NCBI RefSeq assembly: GCF_029784135.1
Contig: NC_073746.1
Location: 165,653,325 to 165,717,324, forward strand
Source of the DNA: Toxorhynchites rutilus septentrionalis
Taxonomy: Eukaryota; Arthropoda; Insecta; Diptera; Culicidae
Length of the DNA: 64,000 nt
Direction of reading: 5' to 3'
Below the pieces are notes generated by a model, which worked only from the letters and a program-made list of their open reading frames with translations, was not told the DNA's origin and searched no databases. This document shows, one piece after another, positions 45,101 through 54,950 of the stretch; within the stretch, counting starts at the first letter, position 1; each line of letters starts with the position of its first letter. The position numbers were made by a program, and so were the translations under genes.

Positions 45101-45578
45101 CACTCGCACTTCACTCAAAAAGTACAACTTTAATTTTGACGATTTTTCGGTATAATTTCTTCGACGGTCCGTGAGTGAAGCCCGATTCGAGCCATTCGAA
45201 TCTTCCTTTACTCTTCTATCCCATCTCTCTATCCCCTTTCTCTCTCTCTCCTCCTATTAATCTTCTGCTCCTTTTTTTCGTCCTTTAGGACTAAAGATTC
45301 CTCATAGGTTGTAAGGAATCATTGTTAAACATTGTTAGTTTTTTTTTACAAAGATTCTTTTTTTTTTAATTCGCGTGGCAGCATGCAATGCCTTACAGGT
45401 AGGTAGGTGATGATGGGATTTGGGCATGTATTAGTAGGGTGTATAATTATGGGAGGTACACTCACTCTTCGGTCCGTATTACCATATGGTTTATGGTTAT
45501 ATTTTGTTGCGGTTTTTCTAACCGTAACAAACGAACAGAACAATTTACAAGATACATAGATTTTTTTATCAATTAAAA
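42106..45578. other. Unassigned interval, possible host sequence
   Basis: 42120-43480 is less AT-rich than its surroundings and has several short open frames on both strands, none recognised. 43500-44560 is AT-rich and featureless. At 44699-44794 there are consecutive splice-like signals: GTAAGT, a pyrimidine tract ending TTTTCAG at 44743, a 51-base interval and CAG/GTAAGT at 44794. 44840-45080 is GC-rich, without a recognised frame. Confidence 0.3.
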
Positions 45579-45770
45579 AAAAGACGGGTGGGTAATGCCG
45601 GGGACATAACCGGAATGACGTAGGACTATACAAAGGGGACAGCTTTTGCTAAATATATATTTCGAATATATTTTTTTTATTTTCTTCTCCTACGTGAATA
45701 CCTACCTATCTACCTGAAAAATGGATTAGTTTACTGTTTACTCTTTATGAACATGTTGGGGGTTCTGAAA

Positions 45771-45786
45771 AGAACCTTTGGTGTTG
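45771..45786 (-). promoter_or_regulatory. Histone-type 3' stem-loop, outer module
   Basis: On the minus strand: GGTTCTTTTCAGAACC, a 6-bp perfect stem with a TTTC loop, followed by AACA and, 10-15 bases on, ATAAAGAG (possible downstream element). It is a textbook replication-dependent histone 3' end. No clear coding region precedes it. Confidence 0.7.
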
Positions 45787-46554
45787 TGTTTTTGCGTTTT
45801 TTTACAAACTTGATTCTTGTTTTTTTCTGAAGGCTTTGTACTAATTAAATGTTCAACGCCGGGCATCTTTCGGCGTATGCACATATCGTACAATCAAAAT
45901 GATGGCTGTGATAGGGAATGCATAGGTGGTCATCAGCTCATTCACTATCATATATTTCACTATTGAGCACATTACTGTACCTTAAACTGTGGTTTCGGAG
46001 ACGAATGAATTGTAAGATTTGTTGTCTCCGCAAATAAAGTAAATAAAAATGGAAAAGAACTGAGGTTTTGGAGACGAACTCTACGATCTGTCGAGAAATA
46101 AACGAGCTAGAAGCGTTCTGAAAAACCAACAGTAAGTACAGGGACGGATGACCTTCGGATTAAAGTCCTTCAAAATAAGAACAGAGCAGCATACATAGCT
46201 CATCATGTTGCTCCTTAGTTAATTTTCTATACAATGCAGATGTAACGTCAGCCAATTTTCAACATCAGTTATCAACCAAAGAAAGCAGTTCTTGCTACCG
46301 AGAAAATTCGTTAATGCCGTCCTGCATACAATGTGTTGTAATTTGAAGCCATTCGGAAACCAAGCATGGGTTTGTGAAAACTGAATGATCAATTTAAAAG
46401 ACCCCAACCACCAATAAGTTCAAGAACAAGCATAAACAAAATAAATCAGTTTATATTATATGTCATATTATGTCACTTTAGAATGCATTGGTATTGTGAA
46501 TAACTTTTAATAACTCTTCTTTGAATGGTTTAAGGTGAAGGTGGAAGCTAGCCA

Positions 46555-47890
46555 CAAATGGCTGCCACAATGGCGCTCATTTCTTTCATCTCCGTCCCTC
46601 ACCCCTCGCCCGAAAATCAATAATTTCGCGAAACAGTGTGAAGAAAATTATCGTTTTCGCACACTTCCCATGGAGTAATATCAACCAAAATTTAATCGAT
46701 TACTCACAAGATATCAAATTTTCATCTGCTGTCGCACTGTATAGTGAAAAACGTCGGAAAACTCGAGCAAGTGCTCTGAAAGTTAAATTTTCATTTTTCA
46801 ATCTTCGGCAATGGTTTTGTTTGTGTTGGTGAAAGCATCGTTATTTTTTTTGACACTGATGCCAAACAACATCATCGAAACAGCTATCATCAACATCATC
46901 GAAACACCTATCAAAACCACTCAATAAAATTCCTGAGTCATAGCCTTTCATGTCATGAAAATCAATAGAATAAAATAGTGTTGATATCAATACAATAATT
47001 ATTTTTACGTTTAATGGGTCTATAATGTAAGTTATAGCAACTTTAACATTGGGTAATAAATTTGTATTGCAGAGCTCGGAACACTGCCACGGCTGCCTAT
47101 GCTTTCAAAAACAATAAACGGAAAAGTATTACATTCAATCAAAATGTCTCAGCCAACGAAGAGAAGGGTTAAGGTTCTCCAACGTGAATATGTGAAAACA
47201 ATACGACCAACGAAGGAAAATATTGAGGAATTATCAGCATCGAGTTACTATGCGGTAGAACTTGTTAATATCAAAAGAGCCCCAATTCGCATGTGTTATA
47301 AATTTGCACATGTTACGCTCGCGTATAATCAGAATTTTACTTCATATGCAAAAATACCCCTTCTATATATTTATGTTTGCAATTGGCTTGGTTCATCGGA
47401 ACATATCGTTCATACATTTAACTTCAGTATTGAATTGTTATTTTTTTTCAAATGTATTCAAAGACTCGTGTCAATGAAGCGCCACACAGTCTGATAAGTG
47501 AATTGATCTATTTACATGTGCTTTGCTCTTCTCTCATAAACACTATTACCCCATTTTTACACGTGGTTTTACCTATACTACTACAATGGCTAGCAGTGTT
47601 GTAAACGGTCGACATTTCTCTCAACCATCACATACTGCCCTTGCTCAAGAGTTACGGCTCAATATGTATTGCGAATGTAACCAAGAATGCATTGCTCGGT
47701 TCTAACAGTCACATCAGAAATAAACGCACAGCCGCAAACACGACTATCAATTGAACGTTTATATGTTTTCTCTTTCTGTCGACCGTACCCACAGAGCGAT
47801 GAAAATATGCTATTTCCATTCTACCATTCGTGCTCATAACCATCCCTCAATTCCGGCTAATATGACTGTAGTTTTAATGTCATTTGACAT
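46555..47890. other. Left arm of the TTAA element, unassigned
   Basis: A plus-strand frame at 47099-47494 (131 codons; KMSQPTKRRVKVLQREYVK near the start, hydrophobic later) has no recognised family. The rest is AT-rich, including a small inverted repeat ATGTCATTTGACAT at about 47878-47891. Confidence 0.3.
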
Positions 47891-48052
47891 TAAAAAGACG
47901 GGTGGGTAATGTCGGGGACATAACCGGAGTGACGTAGGACTATACAAAGAGGACAGCTTTTGTTAAATATATATTTTAAATATATTGTTTTTTTTTCCTA
48001 TTTACCTGAAAAATGGATTAGTTTACTGTTTACTCTTTATGAACATGTTGAT

Positions 48053-48068
48053 GGTTCTGAAAAGAACC
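48053..48068 (-). promoter_or_regulatory. Histone-type 3' stem-loop, inner module
   Basis: Identical 16-base stem-loop to that at 45771 (GGTTCTTTTCAGAACC on the minus strand), with matching flanks on its downstream side. Confidence 0.7.
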
Positions 48069-48636
48069 TTTGGTGTTGTGTTTTTGTTATCACTCGATAT
48101 TCCCATCTTGTTCGGTTAAACCTTCCTGTTTAGCTATTGCGTTTGCCACTCGCTACAGCTTTCACAGTTGGAAAATTTCTTCCCATCCAGCTTGTGACAT
48201 GTTGTTCAGTAAATTACATTTAATGCGACGTGCCGGAGAAATACTCAGTGTCGCATTGGAGGCGATTTTAACCTGTAATTGAACATTTCCGATGACAGTG
48301 GTACAGTGTCGACTTTCAATGTGGGGTCATAATTTGGACCCCGAACTCTATGGTCACAAAAATGTCGCATTACAGGTCCATCCAATTATCTAACTGTCGA
48401 GCTAAATATAAATTACTGTACTTTCAATCTAGAAGCAATTTAAGAATTGGTGAAAATTGAATAATCGGGAAAGTCCCCAATCTTCAATAAGCTCAGCACA
48501 ACTGCCAAATTCTCATACTCATCATATCCTGGCAAACAAATTATGAAAAAATCAATTTGTGTTTTATTATTATTTTGGATATTATTTTAGAAAGCATTGA
48601 ACTGTATTTCGTAAACTCTTTTTTGAAAGGTTTAAT

Positions 48637-48652
48637 GGCCCTGAAAAGCGCC
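48637..48652 (-). promoter_or_regulatory. Histone stem-loop after H2A pseudogene 1
   Basis: On the minus strand GGCGCTTTTCAGGGCC: loop TTTC, stem with one mismatch, followed by ATTAAAC. It sits about where an H2A mRNA would end. Confidence 0.65.
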
Positions 48653-49212
48653 GTGGTTTATGGTGGCTGCTTTTGCCACCAAAGCAGTCTGTATAGACAA
48701 ACTTTTACCTTCTTCTACCAGCTGCCGTTTTGCGATTGCGTTTGCCACTCACTGAAACTAATTGTTGCCTTGATGAGCGCCGAACCGAAGCTGCTCTGTT
48801 CTTGATGCGGGAAACTCTATAATCGCTGTTAGGTATTGTGTGGTGTACACAGGACTTAACTCCATTATCCTTTCCCCTCAAATAGATGTCACACAATGTA
48901 TTCGGGAACACTGCTTTGACGCAATGTTAATTGACTTCCCTTGTACGGCAGCCAGTTTCACATGCGGAACACGAGAGGTAAGTTCTCATCGAGTGATCGT
49001 CTCTCTGTGTAAAGCTTCCTGGTGAAGTGCAACATGGTTGGCTACAGGACTCTCTTCCGTAGCAATGGCATATTCACAGGTAAACTGCTGCTGCGGCACC
49101 AATCCGTTCGGCTTACTTACCCTTGCGGAGCAATCAGACCTGGAGACCTGCACGGTTCGAGTGAGACTTTGCCTTTCCCTTAACTTGTCCTTCTTTGTTA
49201 CGTCCACTATGC
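48653..49212 (-). pseudogene. Histone H2A pseudogene 1 (inner)
   Basis: H2A packages DNA with H2B, H3 and H4 in the nucleosome core. On the minus strand, around 49145-49200, the frame reads VKGKAKSHSNRAGLQ, matching the H2A N-terminal tail ([15 protein letters not shown]). Around 49050-49085, GAAAAVYL resembles GAGAPVYL of the histone fold. The start region, most of the alpha-1 helix and the C-terminal half are lost or shifted, and no continuous frame remains. A histone stem-loop lies downstream at 48637. It is the most decayed of the four. Confidence 0.65.
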
Positions 49213-49447
49213 CGATGCCGTACAACCACACGGGTTTACGGTTTGAAAGAAAATAATATATTTTTTTGGGGTCCGCGTGTTTTATACTCTAGCGGTACAC
49301 ACTCACAGGATAGAGACAAATCGGCAGACTCAGCCAGAGGGGCGAGTCCAACGAGACGAACGAATGAGCGTTAAAAGGGAGCGATGGCAAAAAAAATACA
49401 TTCATTACGATTTGTTCGCTCGTTGGATTCACATGCAGGCTAAAAAG
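49213..49447 (+). promoter_or_regulatory. Divergent promoter-like region and H2B-position remnant
   Basis: It lies between the H2A pseudogene (minus) and the plus-strand stem-loop. It contains TATATTTTTTTGGGG and TTTTATACTCTAGCGG as possible TATA boxes, a short ATGGCAAAAAAAATAC start-like stretch, and no H2B coding sequence. In insect histone clusters H2A and H2B are divergent, so this could be the H2B side after a deletion. The functional role is speculative. Confidence 0.35.
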
Positions 49448-49463
49448 GGTCCTTTTCAGGATC
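49448..49463 (+). promoter_or_regulatory. Histone-type stem-loop, plus strand, inner
   Basis: GGTCCTTTTCAGGATC followed by ACAAAA: 6-bp stem with one G-T pair and a TTTC loop. Same sequence at 61777 in the outer module. Confidence 0.6.
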
Positions 49464-50054
49464 ACAAAATTATCTTCAATCTAAAGAGTTTGTTTTGTTA
49501 TCACTCGATATCCCCATCTTGTTCGGCTAAACCTTCCTGTTGAGCGATTTGTTGCCACTCGCCACAGCTTTCACAGTTGGAAAATGTCTTCCCATCAAGC
49601 TTTGTGACATGTTGTACAGTAAATTACATTCAATGCGACGTGCCGAAGCGCCACTCAGTGTCGCATTGGAGGCGATTTTAACCTGTAATTGAACATTTGC
49701 GATGACAGTGGTACAGTGTCGACTTTCAATGTGGGGTCATAATTTGGATCTCTATGTTTACAAAAATGTCCAACTAAATAAGTCGCATTACATGTCCGTC
49801 CAATTAGCAAAATGTCGAACTAATTGTAAATTACTGTACTTTCAATCTGGAAACAATTTAAGAATTGGTGAAAATTGAATAATCAGGAAAGTCCCCAACT
49901 ATCAATAAGCTCAGAACAACTGCCAAATTCACATACTCATCAGATCCTGGCAAACAAATTATGAAAAAATCAATTTGTGTTTTATTATTATTTTGGATAA
50001 TGTTTTAGAAAGCATTGAACTATATTTCCTAAACTCTTTTTTGGAAGGTTTAAT

Positions 50055-50070
50055 GGCCCTGAAAAGCGCC
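50055..50070 (-). promoter_or_regulatory. Histone stem-loop after H2A pseudogene 2
   Basis: Minus strand GGCGCTTTTCAGGGCC, followed by ATTAAAC, as at 48637. Confidence 0.65.
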
Positions 50071-50514
50071 TTGTTTTATGGAATGGTTCCAATTTAGAAA
50101 ACTTAGTACTCGTGGTTTTGAAAAAAAACCATTTCGAACGCCCTCGATGCCGCCTTGTTCTGGATTTGCCACCAAAGCAGTTTGTATAAAGAACAAACTT
50201 TTTTCTTCTGCTACCTGATGCCGTTTTGCGATTGCGTTTGCCACTCGCCACTCGCTGCAACTGCCTGTTGTCTTGATGTCCACCGAACCGAATGTGTTCT
50301 GTTCCGAATGCGGGTTTTCTTATCGTCGCGAGCAGCTTTGCCAGCTAACTCGATCACTTCGGCGGCCGAAACTATATAACGCCGGCTAGGTGGACTGGTG
50401 CACTGGTACTAACGCGCTCGGCCTAGCTACCCTTGCGGGGAACTCCAGATCAACACGGTTCGAGCGGGATTTTGCTTTTCCCTTCACTTTTCCTCCTTTA
50501 CCATGTCCAGACAT
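50071..50514 (-). pseudogene. Histone H2A pseudogene 2 (inner)
   Basis: The minus strand from ATG 50514 reads [20 protein letters not shown], one residue away from the canonical H2A N-terminus in this stretch, then DLEFPA. The frame is lost where alpha-1 and loop 1 should be. Fragments APVHLAGVI and AAEVIELAGKAARDDKKTRI (about 50300-50400, in shifted frames) correspond to the alpha-2/alpha-3 region of H2A, including the acidic-patch Glu residues. After KKTRI the sequence no longer resembles H2A. The stem-loop at 50055 marks the former 3' end. The closest relative is pseudogene 4. Confidence 0.85.
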
Positions 50515-50595
50515 GGCTGCTTGGGTTGGTTTGTTGATGTGTTGTGATGCGAACCGATGTGGTGTACGGTTTGAATGAGAATGATCGTTACGGCA

Positions 50596-51439
50596 GCGGA
50601 GCGGGGATTTTTAAGCTGATTGGCTGGCTCGAGAATTACGCATGTGTGAGACTGCGACCAATGTTTCGTTATTTTTTTTTTCTTTTTCCTTTCCAATCGT
50701 GCTTCATTCTATTTCGCTGCTGCTCTGGTTGCCCGTTTTGGTCGGTACGATTTCAGGAGCACAAAATGGACCAATCAAAAATGGGAACATAGTGCATTTG
50801 GACATTGCTTGATATTTCACAATTATTCAATTATTTATCTCAAGAAAAATGAAATGTTATTCGTTATGATAGATGCGTAGATATATTTCCTATCAATTGA
50901 TGCTAAAACCTTTGCGATCTATTGAGAAATGCTCGAGTTATAAGCGTTCCAAATCTTGCATTTTTTCCTACATGTTCAGTGCCAAGATTTCCATTTCACC
51001 CCCTATATCTTCCGGTTAGACGTAGTCCTACGTCAAAACTGCAGTGGTGTGCATTCTTTTTCTCCCTTTATTCTGCATTCAAGCGTAGCTGCACATATAC
51101 ATCCACCTGCTCACTCACACATACATACACGATGGATGGTATTCAGACGGATTGCTATATCAAAGCAACCGTCGAACTCTCCCCTATCAAGTGCGAATGT
51201 GTTGAATGAACGTTTCCAGCGGTGAGCGTTCCCCGTGAACACTGTTGTTTAATTACGGGGCGATGGATATCTAATGTATAGGACGAAAAAAACCCGAAAT
51301 GTCATATGACATTTTTAGTTCGACGGTTGTTTGACTGTTCATTTTATGATGTTCATTAATGACACAGCACATACGTCTCCATGAACAGTCATACGATGGT
51401 GATCATTAGCAACACTAATGGCTAGCTTCCACCTTCACC
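50596..51439. other. Right arm of the TTAA element
   Basis: No coding sequence recognised. At 51019-51034 lies GACGTAGTCCTACGTC followed by AAAA, the palindromic start (reverse orientation) of the third variant seen at 31753, with no partner end found nearby. GTCATATGACAT at about 51301-51312 is a small palindrome. Confidence 0.35.
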
Positions 51440-51444
51440 TTAAT

Positions 51445-51460
51445 GGCCCTGAAAAGCGCC
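51445..51460 (-). promoter_or_regulatory. Histone stem-loop after H2A pseudogene 3
   Basis: Minus strand GGCGCTTTTCAGGGCC, 2 bp inside the right TTAA junction (51440-51443). Confidence 0.65.
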
Positions 51461-51722
51461 GTGTTTTACGGTGGCTGGTTTTGCCACCAAAGCAGTCTGT
51501 TAAACAAACTTTTTCCTTCTTCTACCTGCTGCCGTTTTGCGATTGCGTTTGCCACTCGCTGAAACTAGTTGTTGCCTCCGAACCGAATGTGCTCTGTTCT
51601 GTAGGCGGGTTTTCTTATTGTCGTGAGTAGCTTTGCAAGCCAACTAGAGCACTCCGGCGGCCGAAATTCTATAACCGCTATTAGGTATACTGGTGCTCCG
51701 GCACCAATCCGTTGATGCGATG
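51461..51722 (-). pseudogene. Histone H2A pseudogene 3 (outer)
   Basis: On the minus strand RIGAGAPVYLIAVIEF corresponds to the H2A alpha-2 start (RVGAGAPVYLAAVMEY). A shifted continuation resembles AAEVLELA and then KATHDNKKTR. The N-terminal tail and alpha-1 are deleted, and after KKTR the sequence follows the same non-H2A path as pseudogenes 2 and 4 (ASGKRNRKTAAGRRRKKF), ending before the stem-loop at 51445. That shared change means the C-terminal replacement predates the duplication of the modules. Confidence 0.8.
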
Positions 51723-52159
51723 TGATGTGAAACGATGCCATACAACACACTGATTTACGGTTTGTAAGAGAGTGATATATTTTTCAGCGGATCCGCGCGT
51801 TTTGTACTTTAGCGGTACACGCTCACAGGATAGAGACAAATCGGCAGACTCAGCCAAAGGGGCGAGTCCAACGAGACGAACGAATGAGCGTTAAAAGGCA
51901 GCGATGGCAAAAAATACATTCATCATACTGATTTTAACCTCCGACCGAGAAGGTCGTTCTTTTGACGTAGGATTACGTCTTTCGGGAACATATTGGGGTA
52001 CAAATTGAAAATCGAAAATCGAGCACATCGTGAAAATTGTCCAATTTCAAACGCTTATTGCTCAGTCATTTCATGATGGACTAACTATCGAACAATTAAA
52101 AAATCTCAACCCCTATCCTAACGGAAATACCCACTTCTGATTGGTCGATATTGATGACA

Positions 52160-52545
52160 AATGCGGCGGGTCCCTAACAGAGACATCAAAACCAAGCTGC
52201 CTGGGAGAAATCGACATTGCAAATACATAAAAGTAGGGGGAACTCTTGTTCCTACCGAGATGTGTTCCCTAACAGAGACATCAAAACCAAGCTGCCTGGG
52301 GGAAATCGGCATTGCAAATACATGAAAGTAGGGGAAGCTTTAGTTCCTGCCGAAATGTATTCCCTAACAGAGACATCAAAACCAAGCTGCCTGGGGGAAA
52401 TAGGCATTGCAATTACATGAAAGTAGGGGAAGCTTTTGTTCCTACCGAAATGTATTCCCTAACAGAGACATCAAAACCAAGGTGCCCAGGGGAAATCGGC
52501 ATTGCAAATATATGCAAGTCGGGGGCATTTATATATTGCAAGTAA
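52160..52545 (+). repeat. Minisatellite in family A copy 2, about 92-bp units
   Basis: Units run CCCTAACAGAGACATCAAAA ... GCCTGGGGGAAATCGGCATT ... GTTCCTACCGAAATGTATT. Each unit also keeps an open frame (NRDIKTKLPGGNRHCKYMKV), which produces a repetitive apparent ORF; I do not regard it as a gene. Confidence 0.85.
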
Positions 52546-52948
52546 GGTGAGTGATACGACTAATTCTAGTAAATAAAATTTAAATTTGGAACTTTAGTGT
52601 TTGCTGTTTCATTAAATTTCATATCAATGACCGATCGTGTATTGCGATAAATTTAGCACAATGTTAGAAAAAGTGATTTCCCATATGCTCTACATGTAGT
52701 ATTAGGTTTTGTTAGTTCAATAAAAATTCGCATTGGGATGAATAAACACTCAGAAAGTAAAAGTCATAGAAGAAAATTACCTTTTCCAAATCAATTATGT
52801 TTTCTCTATATTAAAGTACCATGTTTTTACTGGTGAGAAAAGTTGGTTATTGTGTTCGGTATTGGTAATTATTTTATATTGCATTGGTGAGTTTTTTTTT
52901 CTTTATTTCATCCATACACATCCATACATAACAACAACCAAACAAAAC

Positions 52949-52964
52949 GGCCCTTTTCAGGGTC
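52949..52964 (+). promoter_or_regulatory. Histone-type 3' stem-loop in family A copy 2
   Basis: GGCCCTTTTCAGGGTC followed by ACCAAA: a 6-bp stem (one G-T pair) and TTTC loop, then TATCAAAGAGTT as a possible purine-rich downstream element. It is the best-preserved of the three family A stem-loops. Confidence 0.7.
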
Positions 52965-53600
52965 ACCAAATCATTATCAAAGAGTTTAACGATGTAATTC
53001 TCCAAACATATCCAAAATCAACAGATAGCCTAACGGAATCCTACGTCAACTATGCGGTCGTGTCCCGGACACAACCCCCCTGTGACTTTTTTTCAGCTCG
53101 GCATTTTGAATCCCTGGACAGTGGACTAGGACGTCTCTCGTTGGCGAGTTTTGATGGAGCATCGTTTTGATTATTGCAGCGCGGCAGCAGAAGAAGAAGC
53201 AGATAGCAACGGCTAGTTTCGACCGTTAGGAGCGGGCGCTTGCCGGCAAACCGGAAAAGCGCACGCTTTTGCGGAGTCACCGACGTCGCGCCCCCTTTTT
53301 TCCTTTGGGCAGTGGTGCCAGTTTTTCTTTTAGTGATCATAGTGATTTTTAACATAAACAAAAAACTAAAAAAAGAAAACACGCATTACGGACGGTGAAG
53401 TGACTAAAGAAAAACAATTTCAAAAGTTTATTCCCCTAAATTGTTCGCGATTATTGGTGGTTTCTTATAAGAGCTCTATAAAAAAAAGTGACAGAGTGTT
53501 TTTCTAGATAATATCCCAAAGTGAAAAGCCCTCATAAGTGTTCTCTCTTTTAAATAATAAAACGATCTGTCGGCTATACCTAGGGGGTAGCCGACAACAG

Positions 53601-54693
53601 CATGGCTTCCAGTAGCTCCGGGCCTCCGGGAGGCCGGGCTACAAATTTGTACGAGGGTACAAATGACCCAACGTACTGCCAAGGTGGGCCGACCCACTGA
53701 ACGGCAACCTACAGATCCTGTTACTACGTGCCACAGGAGAGAACGTGATCCCGACTAACCCGTTCGTCGTGAGTAAGACGATCGCCAACGCTGTAGGAAA
53801 GAAATACTATACAGCGCGATCGCAACGGGACGACAAGAAGAGGACGCAGTATATCCTTACGGCCAAGGACGAGGATATAATTGGTAAGCTCCATTTAATC
53901 AACAAATTGATTAACGAAACCCCTATCGAAGTAATCTACCATCCTACTCTAAATCAACGTAAATGCGTTTTTACTTGCCGTGATGTCATTGACATCAAAG
54001 AACCTGAACTGATTACAGAGCTTTCCGATCAAGGTGTGATCGACGTCAAGCGAATCACCAGGAAGGAGAATAACATTGTTATCCCAACCGCTACTCTCAT
54101 TTTGACGATTCGTGGAACTGTTGTTCCCGATTTTATTAACTTCGGATTTATTCGGGCTGGGACTGGAAATTTCTATCCCAACCCAATGCAATGTTTCAAA
54201 TGCTATAAATTTGGATATACGAGCAAGCGATGCAAACGCGATAACCTGCTTTGCAGGAATTGCGGTCAAGAACATCCAGAACAAAAGGATGGAATTAAAA
54301 CGTGCAACGCTTCAGCATTTTGCTTGAATTGCCAAGGGGACCATTCCTCTTCGAACAGGAAATGCCCCGTATGGCAATCTGAAAACAATATAACTAAAAT
54401 CAGAATCGACTATGGTATCTCCTATGGTATCGGCCTCTTCTAGCCGCGAAAGCACACCCCCAATTGACACTACAATCGATACCTCAATGACAGAGTCGAC
54501 AACTGATAGCTCAACAACTGAATCCGAAAACGAATCAGTCATTTCAATGGACACTTCTGATGTTCCAAACAAAAATAAAAATAAAAGAAAGATTGCGAAA
54601 GGTTCATCTTCAGATTCAGATAAAAAATCCGAAGATGAAACCCTAACTAACAAAGACAAGAAAAGAACAAAAACAGACACCAACAACAAATAA
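53601..54693 (+). pseudogene. I-clade ORF1 (Gag-like, zinc knuckles), frameshifted
   Basis: ORF1 would bind element RNA. ATG 53601 gives MASSSSGPPGGRATNLYEGT; a shift near 53680-53690 moves to the frame of NGNLQILLLRATGENVIPTN. The central part (to about 54150) contains KYYTARSQRDDKKRTQYIL. Three Cys-rich knuckles follow (CFKCYKFGYTSKRC, CRNCGQEHPEQ, CLNCQGDHSSSNRKC, about 54190-54370); the first has Tyr where His is usual. A second shift at the duplicated TATGGTATC (54412-54436) leads to the acidic Ser/Thr-rich tail MTESTTDSSTTESENESVIS and a Lys-rich end at 54693. Two shifts make it inactive. Confidence 0.8.
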
Positions 54694-54950
54694 CAATACA
54701 ACCCTAACAGAAAACAACAACAGCAACAACAACACACATCAAACAAAAAACAACAACAGCAACGCACATTCAACAAAAAACAACAAAAACACAACAAACA
54801 CTCCAAAGACTTCTACACCAAACAAAAACAACACCAATTCCTCAAAGAAAGCTTCTCTTTCCAAGGGTAAAGGACCATCGAACTAATTCTCTTTGAATAG
54901 TTCAAACATACACACAATTAAGACTTAGGAAGTATCCGACAAAATATTCT
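54694..54950 (+). repeat. (CAA)n-rich spacer between ORF1 and ORF2
   Basis: Low-complexity CAACAACAACAGCAACAACA and similar stretches form the linker between the ORFs. The beginning of ORF2 is degraded here. Confidence 0.7.

Larger units (their letters stand above)
47892..50595 (-). repeat. Inner histone-derived module carried by the TTAA element
   Basis: It begins AAAAGACGGGTGGGTAATG, as the outer module does at 45579, and holds stem-loop 48053, spacer, H2A pseudogene 1, stem-loop 49448 (plus strand), spacer, and H2A pseudogene 2. It ends around AATGATCGTTACGG, which is the SINE target site in the outer copy at 62865-62880. The parallel order shows that inner and outer are duplicates. Confidence 0.7.
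46534..51439. mobile_element. TTAA-flanked element carrying a histone-derived module
   Basis: The two ends are perfect 21-bp inverted repeats starting GGTGAAGGTGGAAGCTAGCC, each next to TTAA (46530-46533 and 51440-51443). Joining the flanks with one TTAA rebuilds the sequence TTGAATGGTTTAATGGCCCTG, which matches the uninterrupted modules at about 48620-48640 and 62345-62362. It is therefore one 4,906-bp insertion and not two unrelated ends. No transposase was recognised. The TTAA target fits piggyBac or Kolobok; the ends start GG and not CCC, so I leave the superfamily open. Confidence 0.75.
51964..53086 (+). mobile_element. Family A palindrome-ended repeat, copy 2
   Basis: It lies in the MosquI 5' UTR between TTTT (51960-51963) and TTTT (53087-53090). 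5' GACGTAGGATTACGTC; inverted arm AATCCTACGTC at 53037-53047; hairpin GTGTCCCGGACAC at 53060-53072; end CCTGTGAC. It carries four to five minisatellite units (about 52160-52540) and a histone stem-loop (52949-52964). Very similar to copy 3. Confidence 0.8.

Noticed and set aside
45800..45960. Possible histone H3 C-terminus on the minus strand (THTPKDARR-like)
   Set aside because: Only a few residues resemble H3 and need several gaps; the nearby stem-loop raises the prior, but the coding match is too weak.
46534..51439. TTAA element as a piggyBac transposon
   Set aside because: The target is right, but the ends do not begin with the CCC-type piggyBac motif and no transposase is seen, so the superfamily is left open.
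52217..52545. Repetitive ORFs with NRDIKTKLPGGNRH repeats (also at 12879, 58101 and 58226)
   Set aside because: They result from translating the family A minisatellite; the same protein repeats appear in any array without a stop and there is no conserved gene context.
54312..54806. 164-codon minus-strand ORF rich in Cys and Phe
   Set aside because: Antisense shadow of the low-complexity Ser/Thr/Lys and (CAA)n region of the I-clade ORF1.
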